Shown piece by piece: positions 29,027 through 38,720 of a stretch of DNA of 64,000 nucleotides. Position 1 is the stretch's first letter, and each line of letters opens with the position of its first letter. The notes below the pieces were generated by a model, which saw only the letters and a program-made list of their open reading frames with translations, did no database searches and was not told the origin of the DNA. The stretch is from Actinomycetales bacterium. Lineage in GTDB: Bacteria; Actinomycetota; Actinomycetes; S36-B12; UBA5976. The translations under genes and the position numbers were made by a program. The DNA lies in contig JAGWXT010000003.1 of the NCBI GenBank assembly GCA_018969715.1, positions 1 to 64,000 of the forward strand, given 5' to 3'.

Positions 29027-30301
29027 GTGAGCCCCGTCACAGACCCCCTTGGCAGCGCCCAGACCGGCGGTTCGCCGCAGCCCCCCGCCCGCTCCCGATG
29101 GGGGCGCACCGCGCTGATCACCGTGCTGATCGTGATCGCCACCGCCATCATCCCGGTGGCAGTGACCGCCCAGTGGGTGCAGCGCACCGTTGTCAATCAG
29201 GAGCAGTTCCTCGCCACCGTCGGCCCACTGGCCGAGAGCAAGCCGATCCAGGACGCGATCGCGGATGCCGCCGTCAATTCACTCAATGCGAATGGTGGGG
29301 TCGAGACGCGGGTCGATGACCTGCTGCCGCAGGCGCTGCAGCCACTGGCACCCGCGATCGCCGGCGGGCTGAATGCCTTCCTGCGGGAAGCCATCACCCA
29401 GTTCCTGCGAACCCCCGTATTCGAGAAACTGTGGACGGAGATCGTCCTGACCATCCATTCCGGGCTGATTGCCGTCCTGGAGGGGCGTGACGGCGGAGCG
29501 GTCGGGTTGACCAATGGCGAGGTCACTCTCGATGTCAACACGATCCTTGATGAGATCAGCAAGGACCTCGCCAGCCGTGGGCTGACCGTTTTCGACCAGG
29601 TGAAGTTCACCGCCGACGTCCCGCCGATCGTGCTGCTGCGCAGCGACCAGCTCGCCTTCGTCCAACAGGTGTACGCCCTCGTCCAGCCGCTGATCCTCGC
29701 CCTGCTGCCGATCGCCATCCTGTTGTACGCCGGGGCGATCCTGCTGGCTCGTCGTCGACCGGTGGTCACCGCCGTGGTTGCAGTCGCCTACGCCGTCGGG
29801 GCAGGGCTGATGTGGGCGGGCCTTCACTTCTTCGAGGTCCAGTACCGCACCACCCTTGGCGGCGGGCTCTACGGGGACGCCCTCGTGGCCTTCGCCGAGC
29901 AGATCCTGACGTTCCTCTACCAGGCGGTGGACAACAACCTCGTGTACGCCCTTGCCCTGCTGCTCGTGGCCATCATGGCCTTTGATGGCCCGATGGGCTC
30001 GGTCCGTCGCGGTGTGGAGCAGTCACTGCGCGGCCTGCGCCGCAACCCGCAGGCGGCGGCAGCAGCGGTGAGTTACCAGCGGTGGATTCCCCGACTGACC
30101 GGGGGTTTGGTCATCGCCGGCTCCGTCATCTCGCTACTGAACAACCTCGCCTGGCAGTGGACGGTGCTGAGCCTGGTGGTGGGGATGGCAATCGTCGCCC
30201 TCGTGAATGTGCGGATCGGCTCACTAGCGCCCGGAGTCGTGTCCAGCCCGCCGCCGCAGGGTGCAGCGACACCCGCCCCTCCCCCCTACCCGGTTTCGTA
30301 G
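29027..30301 (+). CDS. Conserved membrane protein
   Basis: N-terminal TM, large extracytoplasmic region, several C-terminal TM segments; GTG at 29027 preferred. Confidence 0.65.
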   Translation: MSPVTDPLGSAQTGGSPQPPARSRWGRTALITVLIVIATAIIPVAVTAQWVQRTVVNQEQFLATVGPLAESKPIQDAIADAAVNSLNANGGVETRVDDLLPQALQPLAPAIAGGLNAFLREAITQFLRTPVFEKLWTEIVLTIHSGLIAVLEGRDGGAVGLTNGEVTLDVNTILDEISKDLASRGLTVFDQVKFTADVPPIVLLRSDQLAFVQQVYALVQPLILALLPIAILLYAGAILLARRRPVVTAVVAVAYAVGAGLMWAGLHFFEVQYRTTLGGGLYGDALVAFAEQILTFLYQAVDNNLVYALALLLVAIMAFDGPMGSVRRGVEQSLRGLRRNPQAAAAAVSYQRWIPRLTGGLVIAGSVISLLNNLAWQWTVLSLVVGMAIVALVNVRIGSLAPGVVSSPPPQGAATPAPPPYPVS

Positions 30302-31734
30302 TCCCGCCACCAGGCCAGCAGCGCCGTCGTCGCCTCCGCTTCCGTGCCGGGTCCCTGCTCAAGCCGACGGTCGAGCAGGAAGCGGTAAGCCGCTCCCACA
30401 GCCGGCCCCGGCGGTATGCCGAGGATCTCCATGATCGCCCGGCCATCGAGATCGGGGCGGATGGCGTTCATCTGCTCGGTGGTGGCCAGTTCGTCGATCC
30501 GCCGCTCCAGCGCATCGTAGGCGGAGCGCAGTCGCGCAGCCTTACGAGGATTGCGCGTCGTGCAGTCGGCCCGAGTCAGCTTGTGCAATCGAATCAGCTG
30601 ATCCCCGGCATCCCGGACGTACCGCCGCACTGCGGAGTCCGTCCACGCGCCATCGCGGTAGCCATGGAAGCGCAGGTGCAACTCGATGAGCAGGCATACC
30701 TCGTCGATGAGTGCAGTCGGATACCGCAGGGCTGTCAGCCGCTTGCGTGCCATCCGGGAGCCGACGACCTCGTGGTGGTGAAAGCTGACAGCACCGTCAG
30801 ATTCCACCCGCCGCGTCGCCGGCTTGGCGATGTCATGCAGCAGGGCGGCCAGCCGCAATGCGAGGTCAGGACCACAGGTCGGATGGTGGTCGGACTCCCG
30901 CTCAATTGCCTGCTCCAGCACGGTGAGGGTGTGCTCGTAGATGTCCTTGTGCCGAAAGTGCTCATCGGTCTGCAGTTGCAGGGCCGGCAGCTCCGGCAGC
31001 ACGTACTCCGCGAGAGTGGTCTCGGTGAGCAGCTCCAGACCGGATCGCGGATCCCGTCCGAGTAGCAGGCGCCGGAACTCCTCGCCGATGCGCTCGGCCG
31101 AGACGATGGTGATCCGCTCCGCCATCCGGCTCATCGCCGCACGCACCTCTGGGTGAGCCCGCAGTCCCAACTGGGAGACGAACCGAGCCGCACGCATCAT
31201 GCGCAGTGGATCGTCGCCGAAGGAGACCTCCGGCGCCACGGGCGTGCGCAGCCACCCCTCATGGAGGTCGGCGAGCCCATGATGGGGATCAACCAGCTCC
31301 AGTGAGGGCAGGCGCACCGCCATCGCATTCACCGTGAAGTCGCGGCGCGAGAGATCCCGGATGAGGTCGGTGCCGAACACGACCGTCGGTTTGCGTGAGT
31401 CCTCGTGGTAGACGTCCGAGCGGTAGGTCGTGATCTCCACCGTTTGACCAGCACGGCGGGCCCCAACGGTGCCGTACGCAGCGCCGATCTGCCACACCGC
31501 ATCAGCCCACCCGGTGAGCAGACGGGTGATCTGCGCGGGCGGTGCATCAGTGGCGAGGTCGATATCGGACAGTCGGCCCGGGGTCGGGCAGAAGACATCG
31601 CGGACGCAGCCACCAACGAGGACCAGCTCCTGTCCGGCGTCGCTGAATCGATTCGCCAGATCGAACAACCAGCGCTCCCGGAATGCCTCCCGCAGCGCCC
31701 CTGTGATGTGGTGGATCGGGTCCGCGAGGGTCAT
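30286..31734 (-). CDS. CCA tRNA nucleotidyltransferase
   Basis: LVLVGGCVRDVFCPTPGRLSDIDLATDAPP, RRDFTVNAMAVRLP, RMMRAARFVSQLG, HDIAKPATR HD domain. Confidence 0.94.
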   Translation of the reverse strand: MTLADPIHHITGALREAFRERWLFDLANRFSDAGQELVLVGGCVRDVFCPTPGRLSDIDLATDAPPAQITRLLTGWADAVWQIGAAYGTVGARRAGQTVEITTYRSDVYHEDSRKPTVVFGTDLIRDLSRRDFTVNAMAVRLPSLELVDPHHGLADLHEGWLRTPVAPEVSFGDDPLRMMRAARFVSQLGLRAHPEVRAAMSRMAERITIVSAERIGEEFRRLLLGRDPRSGLELLTETTLAEYVLPELPALQLQTDEHFRHKDIYEHTLTVLEQAIERESDHHPTCGPDLALRLAALLHDIAKPATRRVESDGAVSFHHHEVVGSRMARKRLTALRYPTALIDEVCLLIELHLRFHGYRDGAWTDSAVRRYVRDAGDQLIRLHKLTRADCTTRNPRKAARLRSAYDALERRIDELATTEQMNAIRPDLDGRAIMEILGIPPGPAVGAAYRFLLDRRLEQGPGTEAEATTALLAWWRDYETG

Positions 31735-31754
31735 GACTGCGTATTGTCTACGAC

Positions 31755-32252
31755 GTGCCCCGACCTTCCCAGCCGTCGCGGGCGGTGGCAGCCCGCACCG
31801 AGACCAGCGCTGGGGGTGCAGTTGTGCAGCGGACTGGGTTGATCACCGAGATCGCCGTCATCGGCCGACGGCATCGCACCGGTGAAATGCGGTGGACGCT
31901 CCCGAAGGGTCATGTGGAGGCTGGCGAGACGCTGGAGCAAGCCGCCATTCGGGAGGTGGCCGAGGAGACCGGACTCCATGCCCAGATCGCCGAGCCCCTG
32001 GGGACGGTGACCTACTGGTTCACATCCGCGGGCAGCCGGGTGCGCAAGACGGTTCACCTGTTCATCATGAACGGTGTGGGCGGCGAGCTGTCGGCTGACG
32101 ACATCGAGGTGGACGAGGTTGCGTGGATCCCCATCACCGACCTGCCGGACCGGCTCACCTATGCCGCGGAGCGCGAACTGGTCGAGCCACTGCGCAAGTG
32201 GGTCACCGGACAGCCCTCCGTCCACTCGGCCGCGGGCGCGCCTGGCCGGTGA
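31755..32252 (+). CDS. NUDIX hydrolase
   Basis: GHVEAGETLEQAAIREVAEETGLHA Nudix box. Confidence 0.93.
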   Translation: MPRPSQPSRAVAARTETSAGGAVVQRTGLITEIAVIGRRHRTGEMRWTLPKGHVEAGETLEQAAIREVAEETGLHAQIAEPLGTVTYWFTSAGSRVRKTVHLFIMNGVGGELSADDIEVDEVAWIPITDLPDRLTYAAERELVEPLRKWVTGQPSVHSAAGAPGR

Positions 32253-34312
32253 GCGCCCCCCGACGCGGGTTGGTGGCCGGCCTAGTCGGGGCACTCCTGC
32301 TGGGGCCGGTCAGCCCCGCAGTCGCGCTACCAGGCGGGATGGCGACCCTAGGTGCCGCCGGGGCAATTGCCGATGGCGCAGGTGCGCTACCGGCCCAGCC
32401 CGCAGGGCTGACCATCGACCCCCAGCCCGCAGGGCTGACCATCGACCAGGTGATCCCGGCCCTTGCCAGGCCCTCCGACCTCGTCCGGCTGCGCGGCAGC
32501 CTCGACCTGCGCGGTGCCGCGGAGGGTGTGCCCACCGGCACCCCGCCGCGACTGTCGGTGCGCGTGGCCACGCCTGCTCGCTCAATCGCCGACCTCGCGG
32601 GCGCACCGACCCGGTGGCACCCCTCGGGACCAGCCGGCGATCCGATTCCACTGGCCGGCCCCGTGGTCCTGACACCCGTTGCCGCACAGCAGTGGACCTG
32701 GCAGGTGACGGTGGCGGCAGCCGAGGTGTTCGCCGGTAGCCCGCCGAGGACGCCGGGACCCGGCGGCCTCGACCGCGCCGGGGTCAGCGCCGTGCACGTC
32801 CACGCCCACCTGGGCGACACCGAGGTCGGGCACAGCCTCACCGAGTTGCCCTGGCATGACGGCACCCCCGCTCCCACACAGGTCGTCCTGCTGTGGCCGG
32901 TCACTGCGGCACCGGTTCAGCCCGCCCCCGTGAGCGATCGAGAGCGGCTGACGCGCCTACTGCGCGCCGGAGCCGTACTCAGGCCCGACTGGCTGGTCGA
33001 CCCAGCACTGATGGCAACCAATGCCCGAGCGGAGGTGCGCGAGGCGGTTGCGCAGGGTCGGGTGTGGGCGCTGCCCACGGCCGTGGTCGACGCCGACCCC
33101 CTCGTTCGCACCGGTTCAGCACCACTGGTCCGATCTGCCGCGGGCTCGGCCGCGGCCGCCGTTGCCGCCGCCCTGGCGGAGCCGGCGGGACTTTCCGGGG
33201 ACCCCCCCGGCGCCACAGTTTCCGGAATCCTTGCTCCCAGTGCCCGGCTGGACCGCGCGTCCGCGGCCGCCCTCGCCCGCGCCGGGGTGACCGCAGTGGT
33301 GCTGCCCGCGGCCAGGGTCCGCCGGCTGCCCGGAGCCGTCGACCGCGGACCGGTGGTGCGCCTTCGTCAGCAGCCGCTGCTGGCCCTGCTCACCGATGCC
33401 GGGCTGCTGGCAGCCCTTGATCGCGCGGATGCCGCGCACCCGTCCTCCCTGCTCGCCTTGCGTCAGCGGTTGCTCGGTGCGGCCCTGCTCGCCGGGGCAG
33501 CCGGGCAGCCACTCATCGTCGCCCCGCCGGTCACGTGGGATGCGGACCCCGCGACCCTGACACTGCTCACCTCACTTCTCGCCGGCACGCCCTGGCTCAC
33601 GGTTGCCCCGCTGGCCGATGTCCTTGCGCGCAGCCGACCGGATGAGGGCCTGCTGCGCCGGCCCAGTAGTCGCGGTCTGACTCCGCCACCGCTTCAGCCA
33701 TGGCAGACAATCCACGCCACCGACGCCGCGCTGGACCAGTTGGCCTCCATCACCCCGGATCCGAGCGACTTCGCTGCACCGACTCGGCAGGCGTTGATGC
33801 GCGCCGGCTCCAGCTGGTGGCGGGATGAGCCGCAACGCGCGACGATGATCGCGGCCGAAGCCGCGGCCGCCGTGGCTGCGGGGCTCGCCGCCGTGACGGT
33901 GCTGAGCAGCGGCGACGTCGTCCTGCCCGGGACAACCGGCGACCTGCCGGTGACGATCGCCAATGACCTGGCGGTTCCGGTGCGCGTCGGCCTGCTCATC
34001 ACCACCAACACCGCGCGGGTACGCGCAAGCCCGGTGCCGCCGGTGATCGTCCCGGCGGGCCGGAAGGTGAGCACAAGCGTTCCGCTCACGGTCATCGGGA
34101 CCGCCCCGATCACCCTGGTGATCGCCCTCACCGATCCGATGGGCAGGCCGTTGTCGGCCGGGCAGCGCGTGACGGTCCGCTCGGCCGCCTATGGCCGTGT
34201 CGCCCAGGTGGCCGCGCTCATTGCCGTCGCCGCACTGCTCCTGTTCTCCTCACTCGGCATCTCCGCCCGGGTCCGGAAGGTGCACCGCGACCGCTACCGC
34301 CGACGGTCATGA
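32249..34312 (+). CDS. Large secreted/membrane-anchored protein, DUF6049-like (Rv3909 position)
   Basis: GTG start overlapping NUDIX stop; signal VSAPRRGLVAGLVGALLLGPVSPAVA; C-terminal TM VAQVAALIAVAALLLFSSLGIS plus basic tail; conserved position before murJ. Confidence 0.75.
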   Translation: MSAPRRGLVAGLVGALLLGPVSPAVALPGGMATLGAAGAIADGAGALPAQPAGLTIDPQPAGLTIDQVIPALARPSDLVRLRGSLDLRGAAEGVPTGTPPRLSVRVATPARSIADLAGAPTRWHPSGPAGDPIPLAGPVVLTPVAAQQWTWQVTVAAAEVFAGSPPRTPGPGGLDRAGVSAVHVHAHLGDTEVGHSLTELPWHDGTPAPTQVVLLWPVTAAPVQPAPVSDRERLTRLLRAGAVLRPDWLVDPALMATNARAEVREAVAQGRVWALPTAVVDADPLVRTGSAPLVRSAAGSAAAAVAAALAEPAGLSGDPPGATVSGILAPSARLDRASAAALARAGVTAVVLPAARVRRLPGAVDRGPVVRLRQQPLLALLTDAGLLAALDRADAAHPSSLLALRQRLLGAALLAGAAGQPLIVAPPVTWDADPATLTLLTSLLAGTPWLTVAPLADVLARSRPDEGLLRRPSSRGLTPPPLQPWQTIHATDAALDQLASITPDPSDFAAPTRQALMRAGSSWWRDEPQRATMIAAEAAAAVAAGLAAVTVLSSGDVVLPGTTGDLPVTIANDLAVPVRVGLLITTNTARVRASPVPPVIVPAGRKVSTSVPLTVIGTAPITLVIALTDPMGRPLSAGQRVTVRSAAYGRVAQVAALIAVAALLLFSSLGISARVRKVHRDRYRRRS

Positions 34313-35958
34313 GCGAGACCCTCGACGCGCCGGCTGCGCGCTCCTCGGCCCTGATGGGCCTTGGCACCCTCACCTCGCGCATCACCGGCGTGCTGCGGAC
34401 GGCTGCCGTCATCGCCGCCATCGGATTCGGTCCCTTCGCTGACACCTATTCGGTGGCCAACACCCTGCCAAATGTGCTGTACCTGCTGCTGGTTGGCGGC
34501 GCCATCAACGCCGTCTTCGTTCCGCAACTGGTCCGCGCACTTTCCAATGCCGATGGCGGACGGGCGTACACCGACCGCCTGCTCACAGTGGTCGGGCTGC
34601 TGCTGATCGCCATAACCCTCCTCGGTGTCCTCCTAGCACCATGGATCGTCGGCCTCTACGCACCAGAGAACTGGTCCGCCGATGACCGCGCGACCGCCGT
34701 GCTGTTCGCACGCTTCCTGCTGCCGCAAGTGCTGTTCTACGGCGCCTTCACGATGGCCGGCCAGGTGCTCAACGCGCGGGAGCGCTTCACGCTGCCAATG
34801 TTCGCACCGGCCGCGAACAACCTCGTCGTCATCGTCGTGGCACTGCTCTTCCTCGCCATCACCGCCGGCACGCCGACCTCGGCAACCGTGACATTCAGCC
34901 AGGTGGCGCTGCTCGGGGCGGGCACGACCGTCGGCATCGCCGTCCAGGCGCTGCTCCTGATCGCGGTGCTGCCACGAGCGGGATACCGCTTCCGTCCGCG
35001 CTTCGACTGGCGTGGGCATGGTCTGGCGAAGGCGGGGGGGCTGGCATCCTGGACGCTCGGGCTGGTCCTCGTCAATCAGGTGGCCGCCCTCGTCATCATC
35101 CGGCTGGCCGCCGCGGCCAATGTCGCCACCACCGACGCCGGGGGCATCAGCGTCGGCGTCACCTCGTACCAGAACGCGTACCTGGTGCTGCTGCTGCCGC
35201 ACGGGATCATCGCCGTGTCGCTGATCACCGCGATGCTGCCCCGGATGAGCCGAGCGGCGGCCGGTGCGGACCTGCCCGCTGTCGCCGGCATGACCTCGGC
35301 AACCGTTCGCGCCAGTCTCGCCTTCATGATCCCCAGTGCCGGGATCCTGATCCTGCTCGCCGTTCCCATCGCCGAACTGCTCTTCGGGCGCGGAGCCGCG
35401 ACTCCGGCGGAGGCCGCGCTCACAGGGGTCCTACTGCAGATCCTGCTGCTGGCGCTGGTACCGCTGTCGGTGTTCGGGATTCTGCAGCGCATGTACTACG
35501 CCATCGAGGACACACGCACCCCCTTCCTGTTTGCCGTGCTCCTGTCGTGCGTCCAACTGGGCGTGGGGGTGGGGCTCTATACCCTCGCTGCCCCCGAGCT
35601 GCAGGTGGCGATGCTGGCCATCGGTACCAGCACCTCCTTCACGGTCGCCGCCGTGCTGATGTGGGTGGCCGCAGCGCGCAGGCTCGGCGGCCTGCCGACC
35701 CGGTCGGTGGTGCGCATCGCCGGGCGGTCCCTGCTCGCAACGGGGGTGGCGGTCGCGCTGGGGCTGGGGGTGAACCTGCTGTGGCCGGTGGCACCGGCCT
35801 GGCTGCGCATCATCGTCGTCGGGGGCGTGTGCATCCTGACGTACATCGTGGCCGCTCACCTGCTGCGCATCGACGAGATCCGGGCCGGGATCGTCCTGAT
35901 CGGCCGGCGGCTGCGGCCCATCGCTAGGCTTCGCCGCATCGGGGGACCGGGTCGATGA
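34309..35958 (+). CDS. murJ: Lipid II flippase MurJ/MviN
   Basis: MGLGTLTSRITGVLRTAAVIAAIGFG, ADTYSVANTLPNVLYLLLVGGAINAVFVPQLVRA. Confidence 0.93.
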   Translation: MSETLDAPAARSSALMGLGTLTSRITGVLRTAAVIAAIGFGPFADTYSVANTLPNVLYLLLVGGAINAVFVPQLVRALSNADGGRAYTDRLLTVVGLLLIAITLLGVLLAPWIVGLYAPENWSADDRATAVLFARFLLPQVLFYGAFTMAGQVLNARERFTLPMFAPAANNLVVIVVALLFLAITAGTPTSATVTFSQVALLGAGTTVGIAVQALLLIAVLPRAGYRFRPRFDWRGHGLAKAGGLASWTLGLVLVNQVAALVIIRLAAAANVATTDAGGISVGVTSYQNAYLVLLLPHGIIAVSLITAMLPRMSRAAAGADLPAVAGMTSATVRASLAFMIPSAGILILLAVPIAELLFGRGAATPAEAALTGVLLQILLLALVPLSVFGILQRMYYAIEDTRTPFLFAVLLSCVQLGVGVGLYTLAAPELQVAMLAIGTSTSFTVAAVLMWVAAARRLGGLPTRSVVRIAGRSLLATGVAVALGLGVNLLWPVAPAWLRIIVVGGVCILTYIVAAHLLRIDEIRAGIVLIGRRLRPIARLRRIGGPGR

Positions 35959-36002
35959 CGGCGAGGTGGTCGACGGTGGCAGATGAGGCGGACGGTGACA
36001 CC

Positions 36003-36578
36003 ATGACGGTGTCGGACGCCGCCCTGCTCGCCGCTCACGTCGCCGGGGATCCCACCGCATTCTCCGCCCTTGTCACCCGCCACCAGGACCGCCTGTGGTC
36101 GGTTGCACTGCGGACGTGCCAGAACCCCGAGGATGCCTCCGATGCCCTGCAGGAGGCGTTGATCTCGGCCCTGCGCAATGCCCACACCTTCCGCGGCGAG
36201 TCCCAGGTGAGCACCTGGCTGCACCGGATCGTCGTCAATGCCAGCATCGACCGGATCCGGCGGCGGCGAGCCCGTCCGACGATCCCGCTGGAGCAGGCCT
36301 TCGCGGCCGGCACCGCCGAGCCGACCGAGCCCGGTGATCGGATGGCCGAGCGGGAGACCGCGATGGAGGTGGAGCGCGCCCTCGCCGAGCTGCCCGTCGA
36401 GCAGCGAACGGCGCTGATCCTCGTCGACATTGAGGGGATGCCGGTGAACGAGGCGGCACTGGCGCTGGGGATTCCGGTCGGCACCGTCAAGAGCCGCTGC
36501 CACCGGGGTCGTGCGCGGCTGGCTGTCCTGCTCGCCCACCTCGCACCGGGGAACCCCGGCGCCGGCGCGGACGTCTGA
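36003..36578 (+). CDS. sigM: ECF sigma factor, SigM-like
   Basis: DPTAFSALVTRHQDRLWSVALRTCQNPEDASDALQEALISALRNAHTFRGESQVSTWLHRIVVNASIDRIRRRR; VNEAALALGIPVGTVKSRCHRGRARL. Confidence 0.9.
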   Translation: MTVSDAALLAAHVAGDPTAFSALVTRHQDRLWSVALRTCQNPEDASDALQEALISALRNAHTFRGESQVSTWLHRIVVNASIDRIRRRRARPTIPLEQAFAAGTAEPTEPGDRMAERETAMEVERALAELPVEQRTALILVDIEGMPVNEAALALGIPVGTVKSRCHRGRARLAVLLAHLAPGNPGAGADV

Positions 36579-36634
36579 GCCACCGGTGACCCAATGGCAT
36601 CAGCCCCGAGACGCATCAGGGAGGACACAGCACT

Positions 36635-37333
36635 GTGACCGAGGCTGACGGTATCCCCGCGCCGGGTGGCACCCGCGATTCCGTGGACACCACCGGCAAC
36701 GTCGGGGCTGGGGCGGCGGATGTGGGCGGGGATCCTGCTGGGCAGGCGGATCCAGCACAGCAGCAGGTCGCCGCGCGGCTGGCCGCATTGCCAGTGCTGC
36801 GCACACCTGAGCAGGTGGCGGCGCGCATCGGCCGCGCGCTGGGAGAGCAGTACGCCGAGCTCGCCCGCACGGTGACCACCCTCGACCAGGCGACCCACCC
36901 GCGGCGGCGGCGGCGCATCTGGGCGGTGGTGCCGGGGATTGCGGCGGCGGCGGTACTGATCGCCTTCCTCGTCGGCGTGGCCGGCGAGGAGGGCAGCATC
37001 CCGCTACCACCGACGGTCGCCACCGGCCAGGAGTGGAGTGCGGCCACCGCACCGGCGGCGATCTCCTTCGCCCGGCAGGGGCGACCGGCAACGACCGAGC
37101 AGGTGCGCGGAACGGCGGTGGCCACGGAGGACGGTCTCGCCTCCTGCCTGCGGACCATTGCGGCGGATGGCCCGCAGCGCGCAATCGTCGTCGACCGCGC
37201 CTTCTTCGGCGAGCGGCCGGTGCTGGTCGCCGTCCTGCGCTCGACCACGAACGGACGGTTCGATGTCACGATCGTGACCGTGGACTGCGAGCGCCAACTT
37301 GGACAACTCGAGGACGTGGACGCCCGACGCTGA
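36635..37333 (+). CDS. Single-TM protein, putative anti-sigma factor by position
   Basis: GTG start after sigM; TM IWAVVPGIAAAAVLIAFLVGVAG; no ZAS HxxxCxxC motif seen. Confidence 0.5.
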   Translation: MTEADGIPAPGGTRDSVDTTGNVGAGAADVGGDPAGQADPAQQQVAARLAALPVLRTPEQVAARIGRALGEQYAELARTVTTLDQATHPRRRRRIWAVVPGIAAAAVLIAFLVGVAGEEGSIPLPPTVATGQEWSAATAPAAISFARQGRPATTEQVRGTAVATEDGLASCLRTIAADGPQRAIVVDRAFFGERPVLVAVLRSTTNGRFDVTIVTVDCERQLGQLEDVDARR

Positions 37334-37347
37334 CGTAGGCTGGGGAT

Positions 37348-38304
37348 GTGCAGCCGCTCATCATCATCGGATCCGGCCCCACTGGCCTGACGGCCGCTCT
37401 CTACGCGGCGCGTGCCCAGTTGGCACCCATCGTCCTGGAGGGGGCGGTGACGGCCGGCGGTGCATTGATGAACACCACCGAGGTCGAGAACTACCCCGGG
37501 TTTCCGGAGGGGATCATGGGGCCGGAGTTGATGGCGCGGATGCGGGCCCAGGCCGAGCGCTTCGGCGCCCGCCTGGTCACCGCGGATGCGGAGTCGGTTG
37601 ATCTCAGCGGCCCTGTCAAGTCCGTCATCGACGATGCCGGCACCCGATACGAAAGCCATGCGGTGATCCTCGCGATGGGCTCTGGCTACCGTGAACTGGG
37701 CCTGCCCGATGAGAAGCGGCTCTCCGGCCACGGTGTGTCGTGGTGCGCAACCTGTGATGGCTTCTTCTTCCGGGATCAGCACATTGCGGTCGTCGGAGGC
37801 GGGGACTCCGCGGTTGAGGAGGCGACGTTCCTCACTCGGTTTGCCAGCACTGTCTACCTGATCCACCGCCGGGACACCCTGCGTGCAAGCCGGATCATGG
37901 CTGAACGTGCCTTCGCCAATCCCACCCTCGTTCCCGTCTGGAACAGCGAGGTGATCGGCCTCACCGGTGAGGACCGGCTCACCGGGCTTGTCCTACGCGA
38001 CACCCAGACCGGTGCCACGCGGTCACTTGCCGTCACGGGCTTGTTCATTGCGATCGGGCACGACCCCCGCTCCGAGCTCGTCGCCGGCCAGGTTGACTGC
38101 GATCCGCAGGGGTACGTCCTTGTGCAGCCCGGGAGCACCGCGACGAACCTGCCCGGGGTTTTCGCAGCGGGCGACCTGGTTGACCACACCTACCGGCAGG
38201 CGGTGACCGCCGCCGGCACCGGGTGCGCGGCAGCACTGGACGCCGAGCGATGGCTCGCCGACCGCGGCGTCGTGGGAGTCAGCCAACCTGCCACCGCCGT
38301 CTGA
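37348..38304 (+). CDS. trxB: Thioredoxin-disulfide reductase
   Basis: [83 protein letters not shown]. Confidence 0.95.
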   Translation: MQPLIIIGSGPTGLTAALYAARAQLAPIVLEGAVTAGGALMNTTEVENYPGFPEGIMGPELMARMRAQAERFGARLVTADAESVDLSGPVKSVIDDAGTRYESHAVILAMGSGYRELGLPDEKRLSGHGVSWCATCDGFFFRDQHIAVVGGGDSAVEEATFLTRFASTVYLIHRRDTLRASRIMAERAFANPTLVPVWNSEVIGLTGEDRLTGLVLRDTQTGATRSLAVTGLFIAIGHDPRSELVAGQVDCDPQGYVLVQPGSTATNLPGVFAAGDLVDHTYRQAVTAAGTGCAAALDAERWLADRGVVGVSQPATAV

Positions 38305-38311
38305 CCTGATC

Positions 38312-38360
38312 CACCCAGCCGACCCACCCAGCCGACCCACCCAGCCGACCCACCCACCGC
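38312..38360. repeat. Tandem 13-nt repeats between trxB and trxA
   Basis: CCACCCAGCCGAC three times plus partial copies. Confidence 0.9.
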
Positions 38361-38393
38361 CGGACCCACCCACCCGCGAGAGGACTTGATCCG

Positions 38394-38720
38394 ATGGCCA
38401 GCCTCATCCTCACCGACGCCACCTTCGATGACGCAATCGCCAAGGCCGCGGGACCGATCCTCGTGGATTTCTGGGCCGAGTGGTGCGGGCCCTGCCGCGC
38501 CGTTGCCCCGATTCTCGATGAGATCGCAACCGAGCATCCCGAACTCACGATCGCCAAGCTCAACATCGACGAGAATCCAGCTGTGCCGACCCGGCTGGGC
38601 ATCCGCTCGATTCCAACGATGAATGTCTACTCCGGTGGTGCCCTCGTCACGACCATCGTCGGCGCCAAGTCGAAGCGGGCGCTCCTCGACGACCTGGCCG
38701 GAGTCCTCTCCACTGGCTGA
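38394..38720 (+). CDS. trxA: Thioredoxin
   Basis: ILVDFWAEWCGPCRAVAPILDEIA. Confidence 0.96.
   Translation: MASLILTDATFDDAIAKAAGPILVDFWAEWCGPCRAVAPILDEIATEHPELTIAKLNIDENPAVPTRLGIRSIPTMNVYSGGALVTTIVGAKSKRALLDDLAGVLSTG

Noticed and set aside
36616-37866. 416-aa minus-strand ORF
   Set aside because: Antisense to the anti-sigma candidate and trxB; low-complexity composition
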